IMG/VR virus record: IMGVR_UViG_3300049919_000310
Coordinates: 1-42,178 of that record
Origin: a virus
Strand: one strand, 5' to 3'
DNA: 42,178 bases
Positions within the stretch are counted from its first letter, which is position 1. The number at the start of each line of letters is the position of its first letter. The position numbers and the translations under genes are program-made. Positions 7,396 through 15,969 of the stretch are shown piece by piece. Below the pieces are notes generated by a model. The model was not told where the DNA came from, ran no database searches, and saw only the letters and a program-made list of their open reading frames with translations.

Positions 7396-10300
7396 CCGAT
7401 CCGATGCCTCCCTTTACGCGCTGCGTTAATGGTCGCGTGTTCCGCGTCCGGGTGGTCGAGCATGACACGCCGCTCTTCATCACGATCAAACACGACGTTG
7501 ACAAACATCGGACGCCCGCCACCGCCGCCCGAAGGCGAGGCCGACTGCACACCCTCCACCACGCCGCCTGTGGCAAAGCCGCGCTTTGCCGAGACGTGCA
7601 GCGAGTCGAGATAGTCCACACCGATCCGGGCCGTCGCTTCCTTGGACATCACATACTCGCCGCGATGCACCACGCCCGCAGGCTGGAACTTCCCGCCGTC
7701 GCCGGTGTATCCGCCGCTTGCAAACCCGCCCGACGCAATCACGGCAATCGCCGCGAGGAAGATCGCGAGTCCGACCGCCGTGCCGACACCGAAGGTCGAG
7801 AGCGCTCCCATTCCCGCCGCCGGAGTTTCCGCCGCAAGTCGCGTCCCCGCGCTCGCCACCGCAGTGCCCGTTGCCTGGGCTTTCTGAGTTTCGCCGAGCG
7901 TGTGAAACGCGGTCTGCAATGGCGTCACGATGGCGTAGTGCAGGATCGTCTTCGTGGTGATGCCGATGATCTCCTTCAGCACGCCCTGGCCGACCTTCAG
8001 CCACACGTTGCCGAATTTCTCCGTGCCGGTCACCAGCCCGTAGATGCCTTCGTTGAGTCCGTCCAGCGCGCCGCCCAGCGTCGTCGTCAGCACTTCCGCC
8101 GCGTTCTCTCCCGCTGTGCCAAGGCTATCCGCAAAGCTGTTGAAGTTGCCCTGGAACTGCCCGCCGAACGAGCCTTCCTCATTCGACCGCTTGCGGTCGC
8201 GCCGGACGCCATCCAGCTCGCTGCGCGTGTCTTCGCCCTGGGCACCCTGCGCCGCGAGATTCCTTTCCAGCGCGTCGCGTTGAGGATCGAGCAGCCCCTT
8301 CTTTTGCCCGGAGGGAATCAGACGCGAGCCGTTGATATCCGAGATGAGCTGCACGATCTGCCGGTACTCTTCTTTGAGTTGCGTCAGCGTCCGCTTGTCG
8401 TCTTTCAATCCGGCGCTCTTCTCCTTTTGAAGTCGCGTCGCCAGTTCCTCATTCGCCACTTCCTGCGTTGCCAGTTTGAGTATCTCGGCGTGGGTAATCT
8501 TGCCGCTCTCCAGCGCATCCTTTTGCGCGCTCTCCATCGACCGGACTTTTGCCGCGATTGCGATCTGCCGCTCCGCTTCGGTCGTGGCCTGCTTGAGCGG
8601 GTCCACCGCGTTTTCCGCAGCCGTCACTTGCTGCTCGCGGAACTCCGTGATTCGGGCCTCCGCATCCACCTGCTTGCGCTTCTCCTCTGCAATCTGCTGC
8701 TCCACCTGTTGGAGCTTTGCACGCGTCTCGCCGTCATCCACGGCGCGCTTCGCACGAGGGAGCCGCTCTGCAATCGGGATGTCACCGAGCGCGGGAAGGA
8801 CGCTGCCCGCAGCCTCGTCTGTCTCCGAGGTTAGAGTCTCGACTGGCAAGGCCGTCACGGCAGGTGCAGCGCCGCCGCCGGAGTTGTTCAGCTTACGCTT
8901 CAACGCGGCTTTCTTTTCCAGCAGTCCCTCCATCCGCGTGCTGTTCGACGAGCTGCTGATCTTCAGCTCCGTCGCCAGCTCCGCCGCCTTTTGTTCGTTC
9001 GCGATGGCAAGCGCGGTCTGCTGCAGCAGGATCATTTCCTGTGCAATGGACCGCTTCGCTTCGAGGTTCGTGACGCCCTGTTTCTCGACCGACAGGATTG
9101 CTTCGGCGAGAGCCTTTTCTTCCTCGGCTTGCGTGATCCGGTTTTCATCGCCCGTGGCGCGGGCGCGGAGGAGGTTCATCTCGACACCGCTGCGGAGCTG
9201 CTCGGCTGCAAGCTCCGATGCCGTGTGCGCTTTCTGCTGCTCTGCCGCCGCCGCCGCCGCTGCCTTCGCCGCTGCTTCCGCCTTTCCCGATGTCGCTAGT
9301 TCATCGGCGAGGCGCGCGAGATTCGCGTACTGGAGCGCCTGCGTTTTGAGCTGCTCGGAGATCGCATTCTCGGACTCGAAGCGCGCGTCATTCGATGCCT
9401 TCCACTTCTCCTGCTCCAGCGACCGGAGCTGTGCTTTCGCTGCGTCGGGCGCGAGTGCGCCGCTCTTGATGTCGTCGCTAATCTGCTTGTACTGCGAGCC
9501 GAAGTCCTTCGCAATCTTAGCGCCACGCTCGATCCTGCTGATCTCCATCTGCATGGCGACCACGATTGCCCCGGCGACCGCTGCGCCGAGAAGCATCCCG
9601 ACGTTTGTCACCATCCCCACATTGACGCCGCCCACCAATCCGGCCCCCGCGCCGGGCAGGAATCTACCGTCTGCCCCTCGCCCGCCGCTTGCCGCCGCCG
9701 CCATCTCCGCAGCCGTCTTGCGTCCCAGGGCCGCAGTCACCTTGTCAATCGCGATACCCTCCGCGAGCCAGGCCTGCGCGGATACGATGATCCCCGCCGC
9801 CCAGGACGTGATGCGCAGCGCGGCGTAGGCTATACCGAGCACCGCGAGATACTGCGCGACATCACGCACCGCGCTGGCGTGCTCGATGGCCCATTGCGTG
9901 AGCTGCAGGCCGTATTTGACGACGTTGCCGATCTGCGCGCCGAGCTGGCCGAGCGACGCGACAACCTCCGGCTTTGCCAGCGATTCCGTGACCGACAGGA
10001 TGCCGACCCGGAGTTGCTCAAACACGGGCGCGAACGCCTTCCCTTTGAGCTGTTGGAGGCTATCTTCGAGATTGCTCGCTGCGGTCGAGAAGCTCGTCGC
10101 GCCGCGCTCGCCAGCTTCTTTGAACGCGCTCAGCTTCCCGGTGAGGAACTCGAACAACTGCCCCGCTTCTTTCGCACGGTCAATGTCCGCCTTCGTGATG
10201 CCGAGAGTCTTGGCCGCCGCCGCATCCTCGGTGATGTTGCCGGTCATCAACGCGCGCCCTTCTTGCAGGATTTGCTCACTGCGGATGCCCATGCCTTTGA

Positions 10301-10751
10301 GTCCCTGGGAGAGCAGCACCACGAGGTCCACTTGCTTTTCCAGCGGGATGTTTGCCGCCGAGGCCGCGCCTGCGAGTCCTTGGAATCCTTCGACGAGCTG
10401 AGTGAATGTCGCGGGTGACACCGCCGCCTTCTTCTTCAGCAATTCGATGGCGTTGCCCGATGCGAGAAGCGCCTTGTCGAACGTCGAGAACTTCTCGGGA
10501 TTGAACTGCTTCAACACCGCCGCAACTCCGAGCGTTGCGTCTTGAATCTGCGCGTTGAACTCCACGCCATCCTTGACCCACTTGCCGATCCCCAGCCCGG
10601 CCAGCGCCGCGCCCGCGATGCCTTGCAGCCGTCCCAGCGACACACCGGTCGCCGCCGACTCGGTGTTGAGCGTGCGCATCCCTTTGATGGAGTCGTCCAG
10701 CTCTTTGAGCTTCGCGGCAATCTCGATGAGAATCTCGACTTTCTGCGGCAT
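7392..10751 (-). CDS. Tail tape-measure protein
   Basis: At 1119 residues this is the largest protein of the window, set right after the frameshifted chaperone pair as in nearly all siphophages. It begins with the typical TMP N-terminus (IEIAAKLKELDDSIKGMRTL, then a Gly/Ala-rich hydrophobic run). It has a long coiled-coil centre rich in Ala, Glu, Gln and Lys (about residues 480-800) and a hydrophobic stretch GVGTAVGLAIFLAAIAVIA in the last 150 residues, followed by a glycine-rich tail (GGFASGGYTGDGGKF). Tape measures fix tail length, so a non-contractile tail of roughly 165 nm would be expected from the usual 1.5 Å per residue. ATG at 10751. Long antisense ORFs in this gene are shadows. Confidence 0.9.
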   Translation of the reverse strand: MPQKVEILIEIAAKLKELDDSIKGMRTLNTESAATGVSLGRLQGIAGAALAGLGIGKWVKDGVEFNAQIQDATLGVAAVLKQFNPEKFSTFDKALLASGNAIELLKKKAAVSPATFTQLVEGFQGLAGAASAANIPLEKQVDLVVLLSQGLKGMGIRSEQILQEGRALMTGNITEDAAAAKTLGITKADIDRAKEAGQLFEFLTGKLSAFKEAGERGATSFSTAASNLEDSLQQLKGKAFAPVFEQLRVGILSVTESLAKPEVVASLGQLGAQIGNVVKYGLQLTQWAIEHASAVRDVAQYLAVLGIAYAALRITSWAAGIIVSAQAWLAEGIAIDKVTAALGRKTAAEMAAAASGGRGADGRFLPGAGAGLVGGVNVGMVTNVGMLLGAAVAGAIVVAMQMEISRIERGAKIAKDFGSQYKQISDDIKSGALAPDAAKAQLRSLEQEKWKASNDARFESENAISEQLKTQALQYANLARLADELATSGKAEAAAKAAAAAAAEQQKAHTASELAAEQLRSGVEMNLLRARATGDENRITQAEEEKALAEAILSVEKQGVTNLEAKRSIAQEMILLQQTALAIANEQKAAELATELKISSSSNSTRMEGLLEKKAALKRKLNNSGGGAAPAVTALPVETLTSETDEAAGSVLPALGDIPIAERLPRAKRAVDDGETRAKLQQVEQQIAEEKRKQVDAEARITEFREQQVTAAENAVDPLKQATTEAERQIAIAAKVRSMESAQKDALESGKITHAEILKLATQEVANEELATRLQKEKSAGLKDDKRTLTQLKEEYRQIVQLISDINGSRLIPSGQKKGLLDPQRDALERNLAAQGAQGEDTRSELDGVRRDRKRSNEEGSFGGQFQGNFNSFADSLGTAGENAAEVLTTTLGGALDGLNEGIYGLVTGTEKFGNVWLKVGQGVLKEIIGITTKTILHYAIVTPLQTAFHTLGETQKAQATGTAVASAGTRLAAETPAAGMGALSTFGVGTAVGLAIFLAAIAVIASGGFASGGYTGDGGKFQPAGVVHRGEYVMSKEATARIGVDYLDSLHVSAKRGFATGGVVEGVQSASPSGGGGGRPMFVNVVFDRDEERRVMLDHPDAEHATINAARKGRHRIG

Positions 10752-10754
10752 GGA

Positions 10755-11365
10755 TTAGAGCAGTTCTTTGAGCGCGCGCTTGAAGCCGTTCACGGCTTTC
10801 GCGGGGTCTTTCAGCGCGCCGTACGCGCAGCCGGAGATGATGGCGTCCACGAGGAGCGTCATCGTCTCAGCGGTCTGTCTGCGTTTGGCGGCGAGCATCA
10901 TTTCGATTTGCGGGATGGTCAGTTCGACGGCTTGTCCGGGTGTGAGCCCGTAAGCGGCGCAGACGGCGGCGACGGCATCGCCGAGAGACTCAGTCCCATC
11001 TCGTGCGCCAGCTTCTGCTTGTCGCGGAACACGCCCGCCCACACGCCCTCTGCCTCTGCCGCGCGCTGGCGTGCGCGGTCGTAGAAAGGGCGGCTCAGCT
11101 CCTCGCCTTTCGCGAGCACGGCCTCGTAGCTCTCCGGCGTCAGCCCGTCCACCCAGCCTTCCGGCTTGCGGCAATAGACTTCCTCCACCTTCAGCACCTC
11201 GCCGTTGAAGCCGGAGGCATCCAGCTCCATCCAGCGCTGTGCCGTGCGGATGGCAGGCCCATAGACCCACACGTTTTCCTTCGAGCCATCGCGGAGCGAC
11301 ACCGGGACGAATTCCCCGCCGAGCACCGTCGCCAGCGAGATTGGATTGTTTTCAGGCGTGCCCAT
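10755..11365 (-). CDS. Tail-assembly chaperone, extended frameshift product (GT-like)
   Basis: The frame ending at 10755 has no good start of its own, but its last 80 residues (from ESLGDAVAAVCAAYGLTPGQ to GFKRALKELL) look like real protein. They lie in the -1 frame of the short chaperone gene. A -1 slip during translation from 11365 gives a product of 203 residues, the size expected of lambda G-T or Mu-like equivalents. A textbook X XXY YYZ heptamer, CCCTTTC, lies in the zero frame at 11090-11084. However, between it and about 11000 the -1 frame is arginine-rich and less protein-like than the zero frame, so the real slip may be further downstream. The extension would link the tape measure to tail-tube subunits. 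Confidence 0.6.
10919..11365 (-). CDS. Tail-assembly chaperone, short product (G-like)
   Basis: A 148-residue protein beginning MGTPENNPISLATVLGGE, encoded directly between the tail tube and tape-measure genes, the invariant site of the G/GT chaperone. ATG at 11365 overlaps the TAA of the tail-tube gene. The body reads as genuine protein to about residue 125 (DKQKLAHEMGLSLS). The last 20 residues are low-complexity Ser/Pro and probably come from sequence that mainly serves the overlapping frame. As in lambda, the short form would be made in excess over the frameshifted form. Confidence 0.65.
   Translation of the reverse strand: MGTPENNPISLATVLGGEFVPVSLRDGSKENVWVYGPAIRTAQRWMELDASGFNGEVLKVEEVYCRKPEGWVDGLTPESYEAVLAKGEELSRPFYDRARQRAAEAEGVWAGVFRDKQKLAHEMGLSLSAMPSPPSAPLTGSHPDKPSN
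11084..11090 (-). other. Candidate -1 ribosomal slippery heptamer CCCTTTC
   Basis: Read on the minus strand the sequence is C CCT TTC in the short chaperone's frame (codons for Pro-Phe within SRPFYDR). This matches the X XXY YYZ pattern: both tRNAs could re-pair after a one-base backward slip (CCC, TTT). It leads into the frame of the C-terminal extension with no stop until 10755. The low quality of the -1 frame just after it is a reason for doubt. Confidence 0.4.
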
Positions 11366-12156
11366 TATTCGTTGGAGAGCACGGTGAAGTCGCCGGAAAT
11401 AACGATCTCGAACTTGAACTTGTTGATCTCTCCATCCGGGTTGTTGTCGCCCTGGTCCGTGGCCGTCAGGTCGCCGTCGAACTGGAACTGGCGGCGGAAT
11501 GGCGTCGTGCGGCCGTCGAACTCCGTGAGCACGAAGCGGCACTTGCGCTTGTGCGTCTTTCCCGCCGTGATGCTGCGCGAGACGAGCTCGGGGCAACTGT
11601 AGGTAACCACCACGTCGGCGGCGTCGGCAATGGTGCCGCCTTCGAGGATCTCGATGCTACCCACGGCGGCATCGAGCACGCAGTCCGCATTGGCCGGGAC
11701 GATGTTGCCCTCCAAATCGCGGACGCCCACAATCTTCGCAGCGGCGGACACTGCGGCGGTGACAGCGGTGACGCCGAACTTGCCGATCATGTAAATGCCG
11801 CGCTTGACGACGCCGGAAAGCGTCTTCGTGGCGTCGGTCGCAGTCGCCTGCGTGACGCTGCCGTTGTCCGTGCCGAAGAACAGGATCACATCCGTTTCGC
11901 GGAAGTGCTCCTGCAGCGTCAGCTCGAACTTTGTCTCCAGCGACTTCACGTCTTCGCGGACGGTCGTGGCGATGGCGTTCTGGCCGTGGAACTTTCCCTT
12001 CACGGTCTCCGCTGTGGTGGTCCGCTTGTGCATTTCAATGTCGCCGAAGGACTGTCCCTGGGCGGTGTAAGTCCCGTCAGCGGACTGCGGGAATGCGAGG
12101 ATTTGCCCGGACAAATGTTCAAGGTTGCGCGGGTCTTTCTGTGTACGAGTGCTCAT
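11365..12156 (-). CDS. Major tail tube protein
   Basis: A 263-residue protein immediately upstream of the frameshifted chaperone genes, the normal location of the siphophage tail tube gene. The sequence is beta-rich and ends with strand-forming segments (NKFKFEIVISGDFTVLSNE). Many copies would form the tube. The ATG at 12156 is preceded by a 37-base intergenic leader made almost only of A and C around AACAAACAAACA and without any SD sequence, unlike neighbouring genes. The same leader type precedes the capsid, scaffold and gam genes, consistent with a high-expression class. Confidence 0.65.
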   Translation of the reverse strand: MSTRTQKDPRNLEHLSGQILAFPQSADGTYTAQGQSFGDIEMHKRTTTAETVKGKFHGQNAIATTVREDVKSLETKFELTLQEHFRETDVILFFGTDNGSVTQATATDATKTLSGVVKRGIYMIGKFGVTAVTAAVSAAAKIVGVRDLEGNIVPANADCVLDAAVGSIEILEGGTIADAADVVVTYSCPELVSRSITAGKTHKRKCRFVLTEFDGRTTPFRRQFQFDGDLTATDQGDNNPDGEINKFKFEIVISGDFTVLSNE

Positions 12157-12193
12157 GATTTATGGATGTTTGTTTGTTTGTGTTGACTGAAAG
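12157..12193 (-). promoter_or_regulatory. A/C-rich SD-less leader of the tail tube gene
   Basis: One of the longer intergenic gaps in the late operon. The mRNA here would read ...CAACACAAACAAACAAACA... followed by CATAAATC and the ATG. It has almost no G, no SD and little chance to fold. An unstructured leader of this kind can favour loading of ribosomes through S1-type contacts; this is an inference. Confidence 0.45.
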
Positions 12194-12421
12194 TTATGCC
12201 TTCGCCGCTTGCTCCAGCGCGGCAACGAGCTGCTCTTTGAGTGCGGCCATTTGCGGGCGCAGTTCGTCGAGGTCAGGCGGAAGGATTAATTGTTCGAGCA
12301 TTCCCGGCACGAGCTGCGGGTGTGTCTCCGAGGCGGCGACGGCGTCGCGGTATGCGCCGAAGAAATAGACCTGCGCAGGCAACGGCAGGCGGTCGAAGAA
12401 GGAGTCGAGTAGTGGTTTCAT
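12194..12421 (-). CDS. Small helical protein following the fibre-like gene
   Basis: A 75-residue protein beginning MKPLLDSFFDRLPLPAQVYF. The ATG at 12421 overlaps the TGA of the fibre-like gene (ATGA), which is why the longer upstream start was rejected. It is predicted helical, with a C-terminal segment that is Ala/Leu/Glu-rich (MAALKEQLVAALEQAAKA). Translational coupling to the fibre gene suggests a fibre-assembly helper, but no family is recognised. Confidence 0.55.
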   Translation of the reverse strand: MKPLLDSFFDRLPLPAQVYFFGAYRDAVAASETHPQLVPGMLEQLILPPDLDELRPQMAALKEQLVAALEQAAKA

Positions 12422-13737
12422 TTGCGTGTGAATTTGAGCTGGCTGTAGATGCAAACTTCGTCAGCGTTGCCAGAGGGAGACATCTGTCCGATGTAGCCAT
12501 TGCCCTGGGTGTAGCCTTGCAATTCGAGCGTATCGCCGGAGGCGAGTGTAACGAGCCCCACAAGCACCGAGTTAGTGCAGACACTTGCGCCGCTCCATGT
12601 GTAGAGAGTCGAGCCGACCACCAGCGTCGCAGGCGTGCCGGACGTGCGCCGGAGTCGCGCGGTGGCACCGCCGGTCTGATAGAATGGCACGGCACCATCC
12701 ACCCACCAATCGCCCGCGCCCGCAGCGGCGACGGTGATGACACTGCCAGACACCGAGAAGCCATTCGCGGTGTCCGCGTGCTCCGTGTTGATCGTGAGCT
12801 TTCTCCAGGCACCCGCCGTGATTGCATCGCCGTCCGTGCGATTCGCCTTCTGGTCCCAATAGATTGCGCGGTCAAAGCCCAGCGCTGCGCGCGCCGCCGT
12901 GTTGGTGGTCGATGCGGTGCCGCCGTTGGCGATGGGTAGCGCGCCGGTGACGCCGGTCGTGAGCGGCAGACCGGTTGCATTCGTCGCAACCAAAGTGGAG
13001 GGAGTGCCGAGGTTGGGCGTCGTCAAAGTTGGCGAGCCTGCGCGCACTGGCGCTCCGGTGCCGGTCGCCGTCGTCCAGACTGGCAGCGCGCTGGCACCGC
13101 CGCCGACAAGCAAGTCCGTCGTTGCGCCGCTAGCCAGCGTCTGGTTTGCGCCCGTGGGCGTTGTGCCGGTCGCGATGAGCGAATAGGCCGTCGTGCCGGT
13201 TGTTCGTCCCGTGCCGCCATTGGCGACTGGCAGCGTCCCCGTAACGCCCGTCGTCAATGACACCCCGGTGAGACCAGCGCCGCTGCCGGTGAACTGCCCT
13301 GTCGTCGTCACCACGCCCGTGGAGCTGACCGTGAAGACATCCGAGCCGCCCTGGCGAGCGCGGAGCAACTGACCTGCAAACGGAGAGGTTCCCTCCAGCG
13401 AGAGCAGGAACGTCTGCGAGGCCGACGTGGCGAGCGTCAACGTCGTGCGGCCCTCAATGTCCATGAGCGCGCTCCCTGTCTTCGAGACGCGGCTCCAGTT
13501 CCACTGCACACCGGCGGTCGCATTCGCGTTGAGCCCGTTGATGAAGTTGCTGGAGTTGTTCTCCGTGAAGAAGCCGCTGGTCACGTAGTCGTCGCCGTCG
13601 AGCTTGAGCTTCACTTGCGCTTGCGCGCCATTGAGCAGCAGCCAGAGCAGCAGCGCGAAGACAATGCACAGTCGCGGGAATGCGTTGCATTCGGTTCGAT
13701 GGTGGATTCGGCGTTGGTGGATGAGGAGTCGTGTCAT
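12418..13737 (-). CDS. Exported fibre-like protein with GTLPVANGGTG repeats
   Basis: A 439-residue protein with the beta-solenoid/fibre repeat TTGVTGTLPVANGGTGRTT at about residues 162-180 and a second copy (TTGVTGALPIANGGTASTT) at 260-278, typical of phage tail fibres and related surface fibres. It has a clear signal peptide: a basic N-terminus, a hydrophobic core CIVFALLLWLLL (24-35) and the cleavage site AQA/QV after residue 40. The N-terminal mature part resembles trimeric shaft sequence, the C-terminus a knob-like domain rich in Gly, Trp and Thr. A signal peptide is unusual for a virion protein, which is normally assembled in the cytoplasm. It may act on the cell surface or be a host-derived fibre gene. 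It is coupled to the following 75-residue gene, and a lipoprotein gene lies just upstream. Confidence 0.65.
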   Translation of the reverse strand: MTRLLIHQRRIHHRTECNAFPRLCIVFALLLWLLLNGAQAQVKLKLDGDDYVTSGFFTENNSSNFINGLNANATAGVQWNWSRVSKTGSALMDIEGRTTLTLATSASQTFLLSLEGTSPFAGQLLRARQGGSDVFTVSSTGVVTTTGQFTGSGAGLTGVSLTTGVTGTLPVANGGTGRTTGTTAYSLIATGTTPTGANQTLASGATTDLLVGGGASALPVWTTATGTGAPVRAGSPTLTTPNLGTPSTLVATNATGLPLTTGVTGALPIANGGTASTTNTAARAALGFDRAIYWDQKANRTDGDAITAGAWRKLTINTEHADTANGFSVSGSVITVAAAGAGDWWVDGAVPFYQTGGATARLRRTSGTPATLVVGSTLYTWSGASVCTNSVLVGLVTLASGDTLELQGYTQGNGYIGQMSPSGNADEVCIYSQLKFTRK

Positions 13738-13739
13738 GG

Positions 13740-13892
13740 TTACTTACGGAAGAATTGAAGGTTGACGGTGCCTGTGACGCCGCCGGTCGCCGGGTCGTAT
13801 CCAGCCCCGAGGCCGAGACCTGAGACGCGGCGGCGTGCCGTGGTTGCGCAGCCCGCGAGGGCCAGTGTGAGGATGATGATGAGCAGTTTCAT
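13740..13892 (-). CDS. Small predicted lipoprotein
   Basis: A 50-residue protein, MKLLIIILTLALAGCATTAR..., with a hydrophobic signal core and a perfect lipobox LAGC (Cys15). The mature part is only about 36 residues and ends in TVNLQFFRK. The start was set at 13892 because it gives a proper signal peptide; upstream ATGs only lengthen the N-terminus. Small lipoproteins in prophages may be outer spanins or superinfection-exclusion (Cor-like, Llp-like) proteins that block receptors. Here it sits between two putative fibre-related genes rather than near a lysin, so receptor blocking is at least as likely as spanin. Function unknown. Confidence 0.6.
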   Translation of the reverse strand: MKLLIIILTLALAGCATTARRRVSGLGLGAGYDPATGGVTGTVNLQFFRK

Positions 13893-13897
13893 GGTGG

Positions 13898-14374
13898 TTA
13901 TTGCGGTGTGACGAAGACGCGAAGTGTGAGCCACCCGCCGGGCTCGCTGCTCTCGGCTGCGGTGACTTTGGCGCGGATGACTGCGCCCGCCGCAATGGCG
14001 AGGTCGGTGATGTCTGCGAGCGTGTAGCGGTCGCCGCCCGCAAGCGTGATGGTCCGCGCCAGCGAAGTGCCGTCTGCATCCGTCAGCGTGACCGTGATTC
14101 CCGCGCCGCTTGGCGCTTCCTGCGCTTCGAGTTCAAGGCGCGTGACGTAGAGAGCCTCGGGCGCTGTGTGCCAGCCGAACTGAGCATCCACCACAGCATC
14201 GCCGGGCAGGTTGAACGTCAGCGGCCAGCGCGGCATCAGGTCGATGGGTGCCTGCCCTGGGCGGCGCATCATCATTCGACCGTTGAGAAAGAAGAACGAG
14301 GTAAACCCGGCGTCCGGAGCAGCCGGTGCGGTGTCGCCGTTGAAGAGGTCGTGAGCTGCGGAAATGTTGGGCAT
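13898..14374 (-). CDS. Tail-module beta-rich protein of unknown function
   Basis: A 158-residue protein starting MPNISAAHDLFNGD, with alternating hydrophobic strands in its second half (GITVTLTDADGTSLARTITL, WLTLRVFVTP). It looks like an all-beta domain that may bind ligands or attach to fibres. ATG at 14374 overlaps the upstream TAA (TAATG). It lies between a tail-tube-like gene and the lipoprotein/fibre pair, so a fibre adaptor is a reasonable guess. No family is recognised. Confidence 0.5.
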   Translation of the reverse strand: MPNISAAHDLFNGDTAPAAPDAGFTSFFFLNGRMMMRRPGQAPIDLMPRWPLTFNLPGDAVVDAQFGWHTAPEALYVTRLELEAQEAPSGAGITVTLTDADGTSLARTITLAGGDRYTLADITDLAIAAGAVIRAKVTAAESSEPGGWLTLRVFVTPQ

Positions 14375-15276
14375 TAGCGGATGATGAAGCGGCTGCTTTG
14401 TTCCTGGCGCATGCGACCCAGATGACGGAACCGCGAGCCGATGGTGAGTGTGGCACCGCCCCGCACGAGACGGGGCTCTGCGATGGTGCGGCGGAGAATG
14501 GAGAGCGGCCCGGTGGGCGCGGCGCGAAGGGCAAAGCTCGCGAAGTCATCGCCGCTGCGTTCGCTTTCCTCATCACGAGAAAGCACACACGCAAACGTGA
14601 TGACCCGCGAGAAAGTGCCGCCGGTGTACGCGTCGTGCAGGCCGTCGTGTTCGACGATGCGCAGCGTGCCCGTGCGCGAGAGCGGCGCGGAGCCGTGCAG
14701 CGCGGTGAGCGTGGCCGAGCGCACCGGCCCGGCGTCAAACGTCACCACCACCGTCGCGCCCTCGGGAATCGCGCCGTGCGCCGTGATGTGGAGCGTGCCG
14801 CCTTGCGCATCCAGCGTGTAGTCGCGGCCTTCCGTGAACGTCTCGCCGGACACGCTCACCACGACCGAGCGCACGTCGAAGTAATCGAGGATGTAGGTCC
14901 GCCCGCGAACGATGCCCGCAAACGCGACCGACGTTCCCGCCTGCGCTGGCTGCTCGGCGTCGGCACCCGCGACAGCGCAGAGCAGCAGCTCCAGATTCTC
15001 AGCCGTCGCCTCTTGCAACGTGATTGTGTAAGCGACGCTTTGCGCGCCGGTCACACGCTCTCCGCGCTGCAGCAGTCCGTGCCGGCCCGCGCGGATGATG
15101 GGCTTGCGGGAAAGCGAAAGCTCAAGTTGGTGCATCACCACGTCGCCAAGGTCGATTGCGCCGCTCTCGCCGGATGCGGTGAAGAGCGCGTGGCCGTGGA
15201 CCCGTTCCAGCGTTTCGCCCGCAGGCGATGGCAGCCACGGTGCAGCAGCGCGGTGATGGCGGAGCGCGTAGCTCAC
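14374..15276 (-). CDS. Tail-tube-like structural protein
   Basis: A 300-residue protein from a GTG start at 15276, chosen because it forms a GTGA overlap with the upstream stop. The sequence has the look of phage tail tube or tube-related proteins: the ENLELLLCAVAG helix, then GRTYILDYFDVRSVVVSVSG and TEGRDYTLDAQGGTLHITA, the alternation of strands and turn found in tube folds. Together with the protein at 11365-12156 this gives two tube-like proteins. One may form a tail terminator or a decorated tube segment. The evidence is pattern only. Confidence 0.45.
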   Translation of the reverse strand: MSYALRHHRAAAPWLPSPAGETLERVHGHALFTASGESGAIDLGDVVMHQLELSLSRKPIIRAGRHGLLQRGERVTGAQSVAYTITLQEATAENLELLLCAVAGADAEQPAQAGTSVAFAGIVRGRTYILDYFDVRSVVVSVSGETFTEGRDYTLDAQGGTLHITAHGAIPEGATVVVTFDAGPVRSATLTALHGSAPLSRTGTLRIVEHDGLHDAYTGGTFSRVITFACVLSRDEESERSGDDFASFALRAAPTGPLSILRRTIAEPRLVRGGATLTIGSRFRHLGRMRQEQSSRFIIR

Positions 15277-15968
15277 AGCAGCGCCTCCGTTTCGAGGGTG
15301 ACCTCAAAGTCGTTCTCCGCAGCCTCAGCGCCGCCGATGGGAATCACGCCCGCGTCGCCCAGGACGATATGTCCGAGGTTGCCGCGCGGATGCGGCGTCA
15401 GGCCATTCGCTTTGCCGTCGCACAGTTCGTCCACCAGCTCGGCGATTTCTTCCGCTGTGTAAGTCGGCAGGGTAAACGTGCAGGGCGCAGTGCCGGAGCT
15501 GAGCTTGCCCTGCGAGGTGACAATCGTCGCCATGCTCCCAGGGCTGAGGATGTCCGCAATCACCGTGCCTGTCGGGAAGTCGTAGCTCTGCACCAGCATA
15601 CCGACGACAAGGTCCGCAGAATCGACCAGGGTGAACTCCGTTGCATCCGTCGAGCCTACGAGGTCACGGGCGAACTGCGCTTTGCCACGATTGAGCAGCA
15701 CGTTCTCTTTCACCCATACGCGGCAGATATAGCGGCGGTTCTTCGCGCGCTGCTCATTCTTTGGCGCACGCGATGGCGTCCACACGATGCACGCGATGCC
15801 CGTGGCCGCGAGCGCCTGATTCACGATACTGTCGATGTCGCCGGGCAGGTCCACGATGACCGGCACGCGCAGGTCTCCCTCCGGCGCGGGTGCGGCCACA
15901 AAGTGCGCGGTATCGGCGAGGAGCAACGCGGCAATGCGCGCCTGGAATGTGCGGATCTTGGATGCCAT
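15273..15968 (-). CDS. Tail terminator-like / gp37-like protein
   Basis: A 231-residue protein encoded after the G-like morphogenesis gene. The order connector, gpG/gp10-like, terminator, tube is typical of Mu and HK97 relatives, which is the main basis of the call. The N-terminal half (AALLLADTAHFVAAPAPEGD, IVNQALAATGIACIVWTP, then CRVWVKENVLLNRG) fits terminator proteins. Residues from about 105 to 165 look like an inserted or appended beta domain (DATEFTLVDSADLVVGMLVQ). ATG at 15968. Other assignments, such as a neck protein, are possible. Confidence 0.4.
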   Translation of the reverse strand: MASKIRTFQARIAALLLADTAHFVAAPAPEGDLRVPVIVDLPGDIDSIVNQALAATGIACIVWTPSRAPKNEQRAKNRRYICRVWVKENVLLNRGKAQFARDLVGSTDATEFTLVDSADLVVGMLVQSYDFPTGTVIADILSPGSMATIVTSQGKLSSGTAPCTFTLPTYTAEEIAELVDELCDGKANGLTPHPRGNLGHIVLGDAGVIPIGGAEAAENDFEVTLETEALL

Positions 15969-15969
15969 A

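Noticed and set aside
9240-9300. GCC-rich tandem repeat in the tape-measure gene
   Set aside because: Explained by an Ala-rich coiled-coil stretch in the protein, not a DNA repeat element.
8476-9828. 450-residue plus-strand ORF opposite the tape measure
   Set aside because: Ser/Ala/Cys-rich shadow with no domains; it mirrors the Ala/Glu-rich coiled coil of the tape-measure protein.
12900-13260. DNA repeats in the fibre-like gene as a CRISPR-like array
   Set aside because: The repeats are in frame, degenerate and encode GTLPVANGGTG fibre motifs; there are no uniform repeat and spacer lengths.
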